Source of the DNA: an uncultured Candidatus Altimarinota bacterium | Lineage (GTDB): Bacteria; Patescibacteriota; Gracilibacteria; CAIRYL01 | Reading direction: 5' to 3' | DNA: 10,171 bases | Assembly: GCA_947311665.1 (NCBI GenBank) | Contig: CAMZLA010000110.1 | Span: forward strand, 1 to 10,171 | In this document: one piece after another, positions 1 through 6,620 of the stretch | How the letters are laid out: each line of letters opens with the position of its first letter | Numbering within the stretch: the first letter of the stretch is position 1 | Notes under the pieces: model-generated | Seen by the model: the letters and a program-made list of their open reading frames with translations, nothing else | The model's database searches: none | What the model was told of the DNA's origin: nothing | Program-made: the position numbers and the translations under genes

Positions 1-162
1 ATAAAAATTTTCAGAAGAAATATTTGAATTTTCTAAAACGGCAACTGATGAATTTTCATTTTGTGCATTTGCATTTTCTGAAAAAAAAGAAATGAGCAAA
101 AACAAAAAACTGAAAAAAATCAAAGAGAAAAAAAGTGAAAAATGAAAATATATTTTTTTCAT
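1..162 (-). CDS. Secreted protein, N-terminal part only (runs off left edge)
   Basis: Reading the minus strand from the ATG at 162-160 gives 54 codons, open to the window edge. The start is MKKIYFHFSL, followed by a strongly hydrophobic stretch (about residues 6-28), then SENANA and QNENSS. This is a classical Sec signal peptide with a probable signal peptidase I site after the ANA at residues 31-33. The mature part that can be seen is Ser/Asn/Glu-rich, as linkers after signal peptides often are. The protein should therefore be exported. Its function cannot be told, because the domain part lies outside the window. The start is supported by the Lys-Lys followed by the hydrophobic core, and by a possible promoter at 199-228. 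No Shine-Dalgarno sequence is visible. It lies 129 nt downstream of the synthetase-like gene on the same strand. Confidence 0.72.
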   Translation of the reverse strand, partial: MKKIYFHFSLFFSLIFFSFLFLLISFFSENANAQNENSSVAVLENSNISSENFY

Positions 163-198
163 AAAATAGTAATAGTAAGAATAATAAGAATAATAAGT

Positions 199-228
199 AT
201 AATAGAAATTAAACAAAAGAGAATACAA
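199..228 (-). promoter_or_regulatory. Possible promoter of the secreted-protein gene
   Basis: On the minus strand TTGTAT (228-223) and TATTAT (204-199) are 18 nt apart. Initiation would fall near 192, giving a leader of about 30 nt before the ATG at 162. The surroundings are so AT-rich that a match of this quality can arise by chance. The rest of 163-291 holds only low-complexity AAT/AAG-type sequence and no gene that I can support. Confidence 0.35.
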
Positions 229-291
229 TTTAAATTTCTATACATAATATATCAGATATTAAAAAATATAAAAAATAAAAGTGAAATTTTT

Positions 292-1917
292 CTATCTTTT
301 TGTTCGAGGGAATATTACATCGAGAAATTTTTCATAAACATTTTGTGTCGAATAATATGAAAGATTTGGTTTTACATTTGCTTCTAAAACAAAATATTCT
401 TCTTCATCAAGATCAGGAATAATCATTTCAATATCAAGAACTGAAATTTGTAATTTTCTTGAAATTTTTGTAGCAATTTTTTTAAAATAATCTGGAAAAG
501 AATCGGTAATATCTATTAATGTTCCTCCTTTATGATAATTTGCTGTTTTCCTAACCCAAAGCTCTTCACCTTTTGGTAAAATATCATCAAGAGTATATCC
601 CTGTTTTAAAATACAACTTCGAGTTCCAGAATCGAGAGGTATTTTATTTTCTCCTCCAGACAATGCAATTTTTCGCCTCGATTGTTTTTTTATCAATGTT
701 CGTATAGAAAGTTTTCCATTTCCAATAATTTTTGGTGGTTCAGATTTCACAACGGCAACAACTTTCCCCCCAAAAACCAAGAGACGATAAAGCCCTCCTT
801 CTTCATATTTTTGAACCAAAACATTGGAACTTACAGAATGAATTCGTGCAAAATTTTTCTTTAAACCAGAATATGTTGCAATTTCTTCCGATACCAATCT
901 TTTTATTGGAGTTTTTAAAATAATTCGAGAATGAGTATCGAGAAAATCTTTTGCTTTTGTTCGCTTCCCCAAAAACAGAGTTTCTGGATATTGAACTTTT
1001 AAAATATCTAATATATTAAAAAATTGTTTCTGATCTTTACACATTAACTGCATAATGCTTGAAGTAATTTCTGAAAGCGAAGAATTGCATAAAAGCCCTC
1101 GTCCTCCCAAAGTCAATTTATAGACATCATCTTTTATTTGTTCTACATGAATTCCTCTTTTCAATGCTTCTCTAATAATTCCTTGTGTATGAGGTGAAAA
1201 TTTTTGAACCATTCGCTGACAAACAAACAAACTTTCATTTATAGGTGATTTATTTTTTACTGTTAATATAGGAGTTCGTACAAACCCCAATGTTTCATAA
1301 AGTCGTTGTGCTGGAATATTTCCAGCAACAACAGAAAGAAATAATCGTTTTCGTTTTTTTCGTTTATTTTCTTGAATAACATATTTCATCAATGCTTTTC
1401 CAATCCCTGGATATCGAGCATCTGAACTCACAACTAAAGACCAAAGACTCACCGATTTTTTTGCATCTTTAAAAGCATGAACATGATCAATAATCATAAC
1501 ACCTCCCAATATTTCAGAATTTTCATTGTCTTCCACAATGTAAAGAGTAATGGCTTCATCTTTTGTTTCCCACCAATTTTTTCTCAGAGGTTGCATTTTC
1601 ATTTTTTCATACACTTCATTCAATGCATTTACATCATCTACACTTTCTGCTTTTCGAATGGAAAAAGTGGATCGTGCAGACCGTCGCAAAGAAAATGATT
1701 GTAAATCTATTTTATAGGTAAATGCAGGATTAAGAAAAAAATCTTGAGGATATTGTGTTAAAATTATTTGCGGATCGAGAGGATAAAAGAGAATATTTCG
1801 TTCTTTTTTTCGTTCTTTTTTTAAATCAGCAACAGATTTTTCTGTTTTGCTATATGTTTCTCCAAATAACAACTTCCCCCACCCACAATCTAAAGATTTA
1901 TTTTCAATAAGAGACAT
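292..1917 (-). CDS. ngg: N-acetylglutaminylglutamine synthetase-like GNAT/ATP-grasp fusion
   Basis: This 541-aa protein matches the N-acetylglutaminylglutamine synthetase family along its whole length. In that family a GNAT acetyltransferase domain is fused to an ATP-grasp ligase that makes the osmolyte precursor N-acetylglutaminylglutamine. Family hallmarks are the N-terminal DCGWGKLLFGETY (10-22), a GNAT domain at about 85-235 with acetyl-CoA loop YPGIGKAL (169-176), and KSPINESLF (223-231) at the domain junction. The ATP-grasp part covers about 270-541, with SLSEITS (280-286), GGENKIPLD (421-429), VRKTANYHKGGT (455-466) and the metal-binding end DIEM...VLEANVKPNL (495-519). Oddly, the glycine-rich nucleotide loop expected after the strand RIILK (331-335) is replaced by TPIKRLVSEEIATYSGL, so ligase activity is in doubt. 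KKER is duplicated at 33-40. The usual partners, an asparagine-synthase-like amidotransferase and an M42 peptidase, are not in the window. It follows truB after 54 nt. The family call is strong; the exact substrate is not. Confidence 0.85.
   Translation of the reverse strand: MSLIENKSLDCGWGKLLFGETYSKTEKSVADLKKERKKERNILFYPLDPQIILTQYPQDFFLNPAFTYKIDLQSFSLRRSARSTFSIRKAESVDDVNALNEVYEKMKMQPLRKNWWETKDEAITLYIVEDNENSEILGGVMIIDHVHAFKDAKKSVSLWSLVVSSDARYPGIGKALMKYVIQENKRKKRKRLFLSVVAGNIPAQRLYETLGFVRTPILTVKNKSPINESLFVCQRMVQKFSPHTQGIIREALKRGIHVEQIKDDVYKLTLGGRGLLCNSSLSEITSSIMQLMCKDQKQFFNILDILKVQYPETLFLGKRTKAKDFLDTHSRIILKTPIKRLVSEEIATYSGLKKNFARIHSVSSNVLVQKYEEGGLYRLLVFGGKVVAVVKSEPPKIIGNGKLSIRTLIKKQSRRKIALSGGENKIPLDSGTRSCILKQGYTLDDILPKGEELWVRKTANYHKGGTLIDITDSFPDYFKKIATKISRKLQISVLDIEMIIPDLDEEEYFVLEANVKPNLSYYSTQNVYEKFLDVIFPRTKR
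1798..1821 (-). repeat. 12-bp tandem duplication inside the synthetase gene
   Basis: Two perfect adjacent copies of a 12-bp unit (plus strand TCGTTCTTTTTT at 1798-1809 and 1810-1821) encode KKER twice, at residues 33-40. The repeat keeps the frame and falls in a linker after the conserved N-terminal segment, where length change is likely tolerated. Confidence 0.85.
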
Positions 1918-1944
1918 GTAAAGAAAGTAAAAAATATAAAAAAA

Positions 1945-1965
1945 CTATTGTACGATAGCATTATA
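1945..1965 (-). promoter_or_regulatory. -10 element and palindrome upstream of the synthetase gene
   Basis: A consensus TATAAT (minus strand, 1965-1960) lies in the 54-nt gap between truB and the synthetase gene, but no good -35 stands 17 nt upstream. Just downstream is a 14-bp imperfect palindrome, plus-strand CTATTGTACGATAG (1945-1958), with one mismatched symmetric pair. It covers the expected start of transcription. In the truB transcript the same palindrome is followed by seven T residues, so a weak terminator for truB is an alternative reading. Confidence 0.35.
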
Positions 1966-1971
1966 AAAAAT

Positions 1972-2946
1972 TTATATCAAAATTTTTCTTGGAATAATTA
2001 TATCACCTTTTTTTTCTCCCATTCCTCCCATTCTTTTTTCTTTTTTTTCTTTTTTTTCATCAGTCCAAAATATCAACCGATGAATATTTTCTTCATGAAT
2101 ATCTTTTTCAATATTATTTCTTTCATTATTATTTCTTTCATTTCTAAAAATAGAAAAATTTTCTATATCTTTTACATTTACTTTTTGTCCAAATTGAAAC
2201 CGCTTCATTGTTTTTTCATCGATAATTAGATGAGAAAAAGTTGTAAAATGATGCGGTTTAAACGATAAAATATCTTTTTCTTTTATAGAAAAAGGGTCTT
2301 TTGCATTTTCTATTGAGAAATCTCCAATATGAGTTCTTTCTAAAAAAGAAAGAAAAGCTCCTTGTTGTAAATCTTTCCCAATATCTCGAGCCAGAGAACG
2401 AATATATGTTCCTGTTCCACAATGAACAGAAAGAGTAAGAAATGGATATTCATATTTCTCTATTTCAATAGAGAAAATTTCCACTTCTCTTTTCTTCATC
2501 ACAATTTTTTCTCCTGCACGAGTTCTATCACATGCTCGTTTTCCTTCAATTTTTAAAGCAGAAAAAACTGGTGGTATTTGTTCTATTTTTCCAATATATC
2601 GTTTTATTATTTTTTCAACTTTTTCTTTTGTTGGAATTTGATGAGAAAAATATTCTGGCACTTTTTTTTCTCCTTCGTCATCATCTGTTTCAGAAATTTG
2701 TCCCAAATGAAGAATTGTTCTATATTTTTTATCGGAAAGGAGAAGATGAGAAAGTATTTTTGTCGATTTTCCAATAGCACACAAAAGAACCCCCTGAGCG
2801 AGAGGGTCTAATGTTCCTGCATGTCCCATTTTAATTTTTTTAAAAGGGATACCACTATCTCTTGCCAAAGAATCTCGTGCTTTTATTAAAGCATAAAAAC
2901 TTGAAATGCCCTTTGGTTTATTCAACAGAAAATATCCATTCATCAT
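1972..2946 (-). CDS. truB: tRNA pseudouridine-55 synthase TruB
   Basis: TruB isomerises U55 to pseudouridine in the T-loop of tRNAs. The 324-aa protein has the opening GYFLLNKPKGISSF (4-17), the catalytic block GHAGTLDPLAQGVLL with the nucleophile Asp47, and later GTGTYIRSLARDIG, all diagnostic of the family. The C-terminal PUA-like part begins around RFQFGQKV and ends GDIIIPRKILI, but between them sits a low-complexity Asn/Glu/Lys insertion that includes a duplicated NERNN and KKEKKEK. The protein is therefore slightly longer than the usual 300-315 aa. Two consecutive ATG codons (2946 and 2943) could both serve as start. It begins 20 nt after nusB ends and is most likely cotranscribed with rpmF and nusB. 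No Shine-Dalgarno sequence is seen. Confidence 0.96.
   Translation of the reverse strand: MMNGYFLLNKPKGISSFYALIKARDSLARDSGIPFKKIKMGHAGTLDPLAQGVLLCAIGKSTKILSHLLLSDKKYRTILHLGQISETDDDEGEKKVPEYFSHQIPTKEKVEKIIKRYIGKIEQIPPVFSALKIEGKRACDRTRAGEKIVMKKREVEIFSIEIEKYEYPFLTLSVHCGTGTYIRSLARDIGKDLQQGAFLSFLERTHIGDFSIENAKDPFSIKEKDILSFKPHHFTTFSHLIIDEKTMKRFQFGQKVNVKDIENFSIFRNERNNNERNNIEKDIHEENIHRLIFWTDEKKEKKEKRMGGMGEKKGDIIIPRKILI
2113..2142 (-). repeat. 15-bp in-frame tandem duplication in truB
   Basis: Two perfect 15-bp copies (plus strand ATTATTTCTTTCATT at 2113-2127 and 2128-2142) encode NERNN twice in the C-terminal low-complexity insertion of TruB. The unit length is a multiple of three, so the frame is kept. 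This fits recent slippage or unequal exchange in a tolerant loop. Confidence 0.9.
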
Positions 2947-2966
2947 GTATGAATTTTGAAAAAAAA

Positions 2967-3383
2967 TTATTTTCCTGTTTTTCTCAAATGAGCAGAAAGA
3001 ACTCCATTTACAAATTTTGGAGTTCCTTCATCTCCAAACTCTTTTGCCAATTCCACACATTCATTAATAATAATTGGTGGTGGAGTTTCAGTGTTCATCA
3101 TTTCATACATTCCCAATTGCATAATAACTCTATCGACTGCAGAGAGATTTGCTATTTTAAATTTGGGAGCATATTCTTGTAATAATGGATCTATTTCAGA
3201 TCTTTTTTTTATTACACCAAAAACAAGTTCTTCAAAAAAATCAGATTCTCTTTCAGAAGGAAAAAATTCCTTTTGAATTTCACTCATTGTTTTTTTTACA
3301 TCATCGGTTAAAACTTGATTTCTCCATTGCAGAGAACAGAGAGTTTGAACCGCTGCCGAACGGGCTTGGTGTCGAAGAGACAT
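2967..3383 (-). CDS. nusB: Transcription antitermination factor NusB
   Basis: NusB binds boxA RNA together with ribosomal protein S10 and helps RNA polymerase transcribe rRNA operons without premature termination. The chosen start gives 138 aa opening MSLRHQARSAAVQTL, the typical NusB start with basic residues followed by an Ala/Leu helix. It continues with an all-helical body: FFEELVFGVIKKRSEID in the middle, then LSAVDRVIMQLGMYEM and INECVELAKEFGDEGTPKFVNGVL, both strongly diagnostic. The reading frame is open 20 codons further upstream (to 3443), but that extension overlaps rpmF and has no family similarity, so I prefer ATG 3383. It starts 13 nt after the rpmF stop and ends 20 nt before truB, which suggests a tight translation-related operon. 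Confidence 0.95.
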   Translation of the reverse strand: MSLRHQARSAAVQTLCSLQWRNQVLTDDVKKTMSEIQKEFFPSERESDFFEELVFGVIKKRSEIDPLLQEYAPKFKIANLSAVDRVIMQLGMYEMMNTETPPPIIINECVELAKEFGDEGTPKFVNGVLSAHLRKTGK

Positions 3384-3396
3384 AGAAAAAAATAGA

Positions 3397-3585
3397 TTAT
3401 GCTGCAATAACTGTTTTTGCCGTTGTTTCTTTTGCTGGTGCAATTGATTCTAATCGTTCTCGATTTTTTTCACATCGCATTTCTGCATCTACTTTTTTCA
3501 AGATTTTTTTATGCTGAGAAATAACATATGCATTTCTTTGTCGTTTTGTTGCAGAAGAACTCTTCTTTTTTTTTGGAACTGCCAT
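3397..3585 (-). CDS. rpmF: Ribosomal protein bL32-like, without zinc-ribbon cysteines
   Basis: This 62-aa basic protein starts MAVPKKKKSSSATKRQRNAY, matching the bL32 opening MAVPK(K/R)-x-(T/S)S-x-x-x-x-(K/R)(K/R). bL32 sits on the large ribosomal subunit. Its C-terminal half normally carries a CxxC...CxxC zinc ribbon; here only one Cys remains (C38) and the tail is Lys/Glu/Ala-rich (ending AKETTAKTVIAA). Cys-free bL32 proteins are known in some bacteria, but here the whole ribbon region looks replaced. The frame is open to 3657, but MAVPK at 3585 is the family start and the upstream residues look like translated leader. The position directly before nusB supports a ribosomal role. The weakest point is that identity rests mainly on the first 20 residues and the context. 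Confidence 0.72.
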   Translation of the reverse strand: MAVPKKKKSSSATKRQRNAYVISQHKKILKKVDAEMRCEKNRERLESIAPAKETTAKTVIAA

Positions 3586-3618
3586 GGTAAATAATAATAA
3601 AGTATCAATAAATAATGT

Positions 3619-3657
3619 AATCTTGATTATAATAAAGATTCTTTCATTTTTTAGCAA
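3619..3657 (-). promoter_or_regulatory. Promoter of the rpmF-nusB-truB operon with overlapping inverted repeat
   Basis: On the minus strand TTGCTA (3657-3652) and TATTAT (3634-3629) are 17 nt apart, a good sigma70-type pair. Initiation would be near 3622, leaving a leader of about 37 nt before ATG 3585. An inverted repeat AATCTT-N10-AAGATT (3619-3640) has exactly this -10 in its centre, so a protein bound there would block polymerase. Whether the repeat is functional is not known. Confidence 0.5.
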
Positions 3658-3722
3658 ATCTTTTTGCTCATAGAAGAAAAAAAAGATATAGTAGTAATGA
3701 ATAAACTCTATATATCTATTCT

Positions 3723-3760
3723 ATTTTATATTTATTTTATATTTATTTTATATTTATTTT
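3723..3760. repeat. 11-bp AT-only tandem repeat in divergent intergenic region
   Basis: Three perfect copies of ATTTTATATTT (3723-3733, 3734-3744, 3745-3755) are followed by a partial fourth (3756-3760). The period of 11 is close to one helical turn, so the A/T runs are phased with the DNA helix; intrinsic bending or an AT-hook-like or nucleoid-protein site is possible. The repeat lies between the divergent rpmF operon and the membrane-protein gene, about 80 bp before ATG 3841. Confidence 0.85.
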
Positions 3761-3840
3761 TGATTATTTAGCTATTGATTCTATTCGCTTTCGTTACTAT
3801 TTTTTCTTATTTCTCTCTATTATTTTTCTATTATTTCTCT

Positions 3841-5508
3841 ATGAAAAAACCTTCAATATTCTCATCGTTTAGTTCTGTAGTTGGTATTATTTTAGGAATA
3901 TTAGGAGTTTCCTTCATTTTATATTCTCTCTATATTCTGTTTTTTATTCCTCTAAAACAAGATCTTATAAATATTCTTCCGTCGAAAGATTTTCAATTTA
4001 TTCTTATTGCAGGAGAAAATAATAATAATATTCCTGATGATATTACAAATCAACTTCCTTTCCCCATACCGCATAAAGGAGCCATTGTTTTATATAAAGA
4101 AAATTTAGATTTCATATCAATCACTCCAGAATTGAACACAACAAAAACATTGGGAAATAAAATATGTAAAAACTCTCATCAATATGATTTTTGTACTTCT
4201 TCCAAAAACTCTGTCGCTCTCTATCAAATAATAGAAGCTATTGAGAATGAAAATCCATCACTTCTCACTCTTGATATTTTTGAAGATAATTCTTCATTTT
4301 TTTCTGATGAAAACACATATTCTTTTGCAGGAACAACATCTTTTCTAGAAAAAAATATTGAACAATTACCTCTTGCAACATCGAAAGAAAAAAAATTTAT
4401 AAAACAATCTCTCAGTCTTTCAGCAGATAGTCTCCCATATTTTTCGGGAAGAATATCTGTAAAAAATAAAAAATATGAAATACAGTTTCAGAAAAAAAAC
4501 ATTTCTCATAGCAACTCTGATGAAGATACTCTTTCAATTTTTCCATCGAGCATAAATAATAAAATAATTTCTTCATCATATATATATCCAAATATTTCTT
4601 CATATATATATGTAAGAAAACCAAAATTTTTTCTGAATTATATTCAAAAAAATTCAGATGAAAAATCTCTTCCAAAAACTATTTCTCTTTACCATAACGG
4701 GAAAGAATGGGTTTCTTCATTTTTTTCACACAAAGCAATATGGGACGAAGATATTGAGCCTTTGCTGGCAACAGATATTCTTTTTATGAACTCTAACGAA
4801 GGAAGTGGAATAATAAGCCTGCTTCCAAATGAAACGATAGGAAATAAATTTTATGAAAGATTTTATGATATTTTACTCGAAATTTCATCAGAAATAGTTC
4901 CTGAAAAACAAGGGGTTGCATTAAAAGATGGAACAATGATTTATGAAATTTTTCCAAGCGAAAAAAATGTGAAAATTGTAAAAAATGAAACAAATAAAGC
5001 CGATGATATGAAATTTGCATTTTTCATAACAAAAGACCCATCGGCAAAAAAAGAAAAGATTTTTGCAATTGCACAAAAAAATGAAACACTCATTATTGCT
5101 GATAGTAAAAAATTTATAGAAAATATAAAGCGAAAAAAAAGTGAGAAAAAAAATTTTTCAATTCCACTAGAAAAAGAAATATTTTTTGCATTGGGAATTA
5201 CGAATGAAATCCCTGAAAAAAAGAAAAACTTGAAAAATAAAAAAGATATAAGAACTGATGAAAACAAAGAAATGAACAAAGATTTAGAAATAGAAAAAAT
5301 AGCAGAAAATATAGTTGGAATAGATAAAAAATCTCCTATAAAAAAAATGGAAATAATTGGGAAAGAAACAGAAAAAAATCTTATTTTTTCTGGAACAATT
5401 GAATGGAATAATGATTTTTTTATTACAAATATTACAAAGAGAATAGAACAAGAAAAAGAGAATAATAAAGAAATAGAAAAAATAGAAAAAATAGAAGAGA
5501 AAAAATAG
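3841..5508 (+). CDS. Unknown membrane-anchored protein with Lys/Glu-rich tail
   Basis: From ATG 3841 the protein has 555 aa: a short Lys-Lys start, one long hydrophobic segment (about residues 12-37, VVGIILGILGVSFILYSLYI in its core), then a large soluble part and a charged C-terminal tail ending in IEKIEKIEEKK. It is most simply a single-pass protein whose body lies outside the membrane. The frame is open upstream to a TTG at 3775, which would add a second hydrophobic stretch, but ATG followed by KKPS is the more usual start. The body has alternating strand-like segments such as AFFITKDPS, IFAIAQKNETLIIADSKKF and EIFFALGITNE. This recalls exported DUF3352-like proteins, but I cannot assign it to that family. 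Two cysteines (NKICKN, YDFCTS) near residue 120 could form a disulfide. holA follows after 66 nt. Function unknown. Confidence 0.8.
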   Translation: MKKPSIFSSFSSVVGIILGILGVSFILYSLYILFFIPLKQDLINILPSKDFQFILIAGENNNNIPDDITNQLPFPIPHKGAIVLYKENLDFISITPELNTTKTLGNKICKNSHQYDFCTSSKNSVALYQIIEAIENENPSLLTLDIFEDNSSFFSDENTYSFAGTTSFLEKNIEQLPLATSKEKKFIKQSLSLSADSLPYFSGRISVKNKKYEIQFQKKNISHSNSDEDTLSIFPSSINNKIISSSYIYPNISSYIYVRKPKFFLNYIQKNSDEKSLPKTISLYHNGKEWVSSFFSHKAIWDEDIEPLLATDILFMNSNEGSGIISLLPNETIGNKFYERFYDILLEISSEIVPEKQGVALKDGTMIYEIFPSEKNVKIVKNETNKADDMKFAFFITKDPSAKKEKIFAIAQKNETLIIADSKKFIENIKRKKSEKKNFSIPLEKEIFFALGITNEIPEKKKNLKNKKDIRTDENKEMNKDLEIEKIAENIVGIDKKSPIKKMEIIGKETEKNLIFSGTIEWNNDFFITNITKRIEQEKENNKEIEKIEKIEEKK

Positions 5509-5574
5509 AATTTTTAGAAATTATAGAAAAAAATAAAAGAGAAAAAATATAAACTATTATATCGTAACATCAGA

Positions 5575-6558
5575 ATGAAAAATGTATTTCTTGCTATTGG
5601 ACCAGACAGTTTTCTTTTACGAGAATTCATTTCTCAATATAAAAAAGCTGCCATTGTAAAATATGGAGAATTTTCTGTGCAAACACTTAATATAACACAA
5701 CATCCCATTGGTGAAATTATTAATGAAGTTTCTTCTCCTGCTTTTTTTGGAGGGAAAAGAATTATTTTTCTTGAAGAATTCCCCCCTCCTCCAACTCCAA
5801 AATTATCAGAGAAAAAAAAAGAAGAATATGAAAAACTCCTCATACGAATAAAAGATTTACCAGAAGAAGTAGTATTATTTCTTGTAATAGAAAAACCAGA
5901 TAAACGAACAAAATTTTTTAAAACAATAAAAAAAGATTGTGAGAAAATATATGAACATAAATCTTTTGACCCAAAAAGAGATGCTAATAAATTTTCTGAT
6001 TGGATTTGTGAACGAACAAAAAAATATGGATCGGAAATAGATGGAAGAAATGCCGATTTTTTACGAAGTTTTGTTGGAAACGATTTATCTATATTGAACA
6101 ATGAAATAAAAAAATTGTGCTTGCTAAAATATGGGAAAAATATCGAAAAAGAAGATATTGTAGCTCTTGCTATCCCAAGTGAAGAAAGTGCCGATTTTGC
6201 ATTTTCAAATGCTATTTCTGGTGGAAAAGCAGAAAAAATTGTAAACGAATTTCACTCTCTTGTTCTGCAATTTGATGCAGGAATGGTATGGAATAGAGAC
6301 CTTTTATCGACCATTAGAACACTTTTAAAAATACGATTTTCTCTCGATTCACCACAAGAAAAATCTGGAATTCATCCTTTTGTAGAACGAAATATGAAAC
6401 GAGTTGTTTCTACTTTTTCAATTGAAAAAATAAAAAAACTGCAATGGGTTCTTACAGAAATTGATAGTGGAACAAAAAATGGAACATTTTCTCTTTCTGG
6501 AGATAGCAGAGCTTTCAGTTTACATATAGAAAAATTGTTATGGGAAAATTTTAAATAA
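5575..6558 (+). CDS. holA: DNA polymerase III subunit delta (HolA)
   Basis: HolA is the clamp-loader subunit that opens the beta sliding clamp during replication. The 327-aa length is typical. The protein begins MKNVFLAIGPDSFLLREFI, the family's first strand, G-x-(D/E) turn and helix. It continues with SSPAFFGGKRIIFLEE (the clamp-interacting helix region 'PFF..rR.i.l') and VVLFLVIEKPDKRTKFFKTI. Further on come SFVGNDLSILNNEIKKLCLL and the C-terminal collar segment LLSTIRTLLKIRF...IHPFVERNMKR. A Walker motif is absent, as expected for delta. It follows the membrane-protein gene by 66 nt. ATG 5575 has no Shine-Dalgarno sequence. The stop codon is within the stem of a hairpin. Arg is encoded by 8 CGA and 6 AGA and no other codon, notable in so AT-rich a gene. 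Confidence 0.93.
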   Translation: MKNVFLAIGPDSFLLREFISQYKKAAIVKYGEFSVQTLNITQHPIGEIINEVSSPAFFGGKRIIFLEEFPPPPTPKLSEKKKEEYEKLLIRIKDLPEEVVLFLVIEKPDKRTKFFKTIKKDCEKIYEHKSFDPKRDANKFSDWICERTKKYGSEIDGRNADFLRSFVGNDLSILNNEIKKLCLLKYGKNIEKEDIVALAIPSEESADFAFSNAISGGKAEKIVNEFHSLVLQFDAGMVWNRDLLSTIRTLLKIRFSLDSPQEKSGIHPFVERNMKRVVSTFSIEKIKKLQWVLTEIDSGTKNGTFSLSGDSRAFSLHIEKLLWENFK

Positions 6559-6577
6559 TGCTTGAATTAAGCATTAT
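6555..6577. terminator. Hairpin at the holA 3' end between convergent genes
   Basis: ATAATGCTT (6555-6563), loop GAATT, AAGCATTAT (6569-6577) form a perfect 9-bp stem that includes the holA stop codon. It lies between holA and the convergent SprT-like gene, where a bidirectional terminator is expected. The stem has only two G-C pairs and there is no U-run directly after it on either strand, so intrinsic termination would be weak. RNA 3'-end protection is an alternative role. Confidence 0.4.
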
Positions 6578-6620
6578 CTAAAATTCATCAGTTGCATAAA
6601 ACTTAGAAATTTTAGAAATT

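Noticed and set aside
142..360. 72-aa plus-strand frame at the left end
   Set aside because: It overlaps the signal-peptide start of the left gene and the end of the synthetase gene; its Ile/Lys composition is just translated AT-rich spacer.
3775..3840. TTG-initiated 22-residue extension of the membrane-protein gene
   Set aside because: ATG 3841 followed by Lys-Lys and a single membrane segment is the more normal start; the extension has no support beyond being open.
4941..5279. 112-aa minus-strand frame rich in Phe and Ser
   Set aside because: It is antisense to the Lys/Glu-rich part of the membrane-protein gene; AAA/GAA codons read backwards give TTT/TTC.
5634..6101. 155-aa minus-strand frame inside holA
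   Set aside because: The opposite strand encodes a clear HolA across this whole interval; the frame has no family features.
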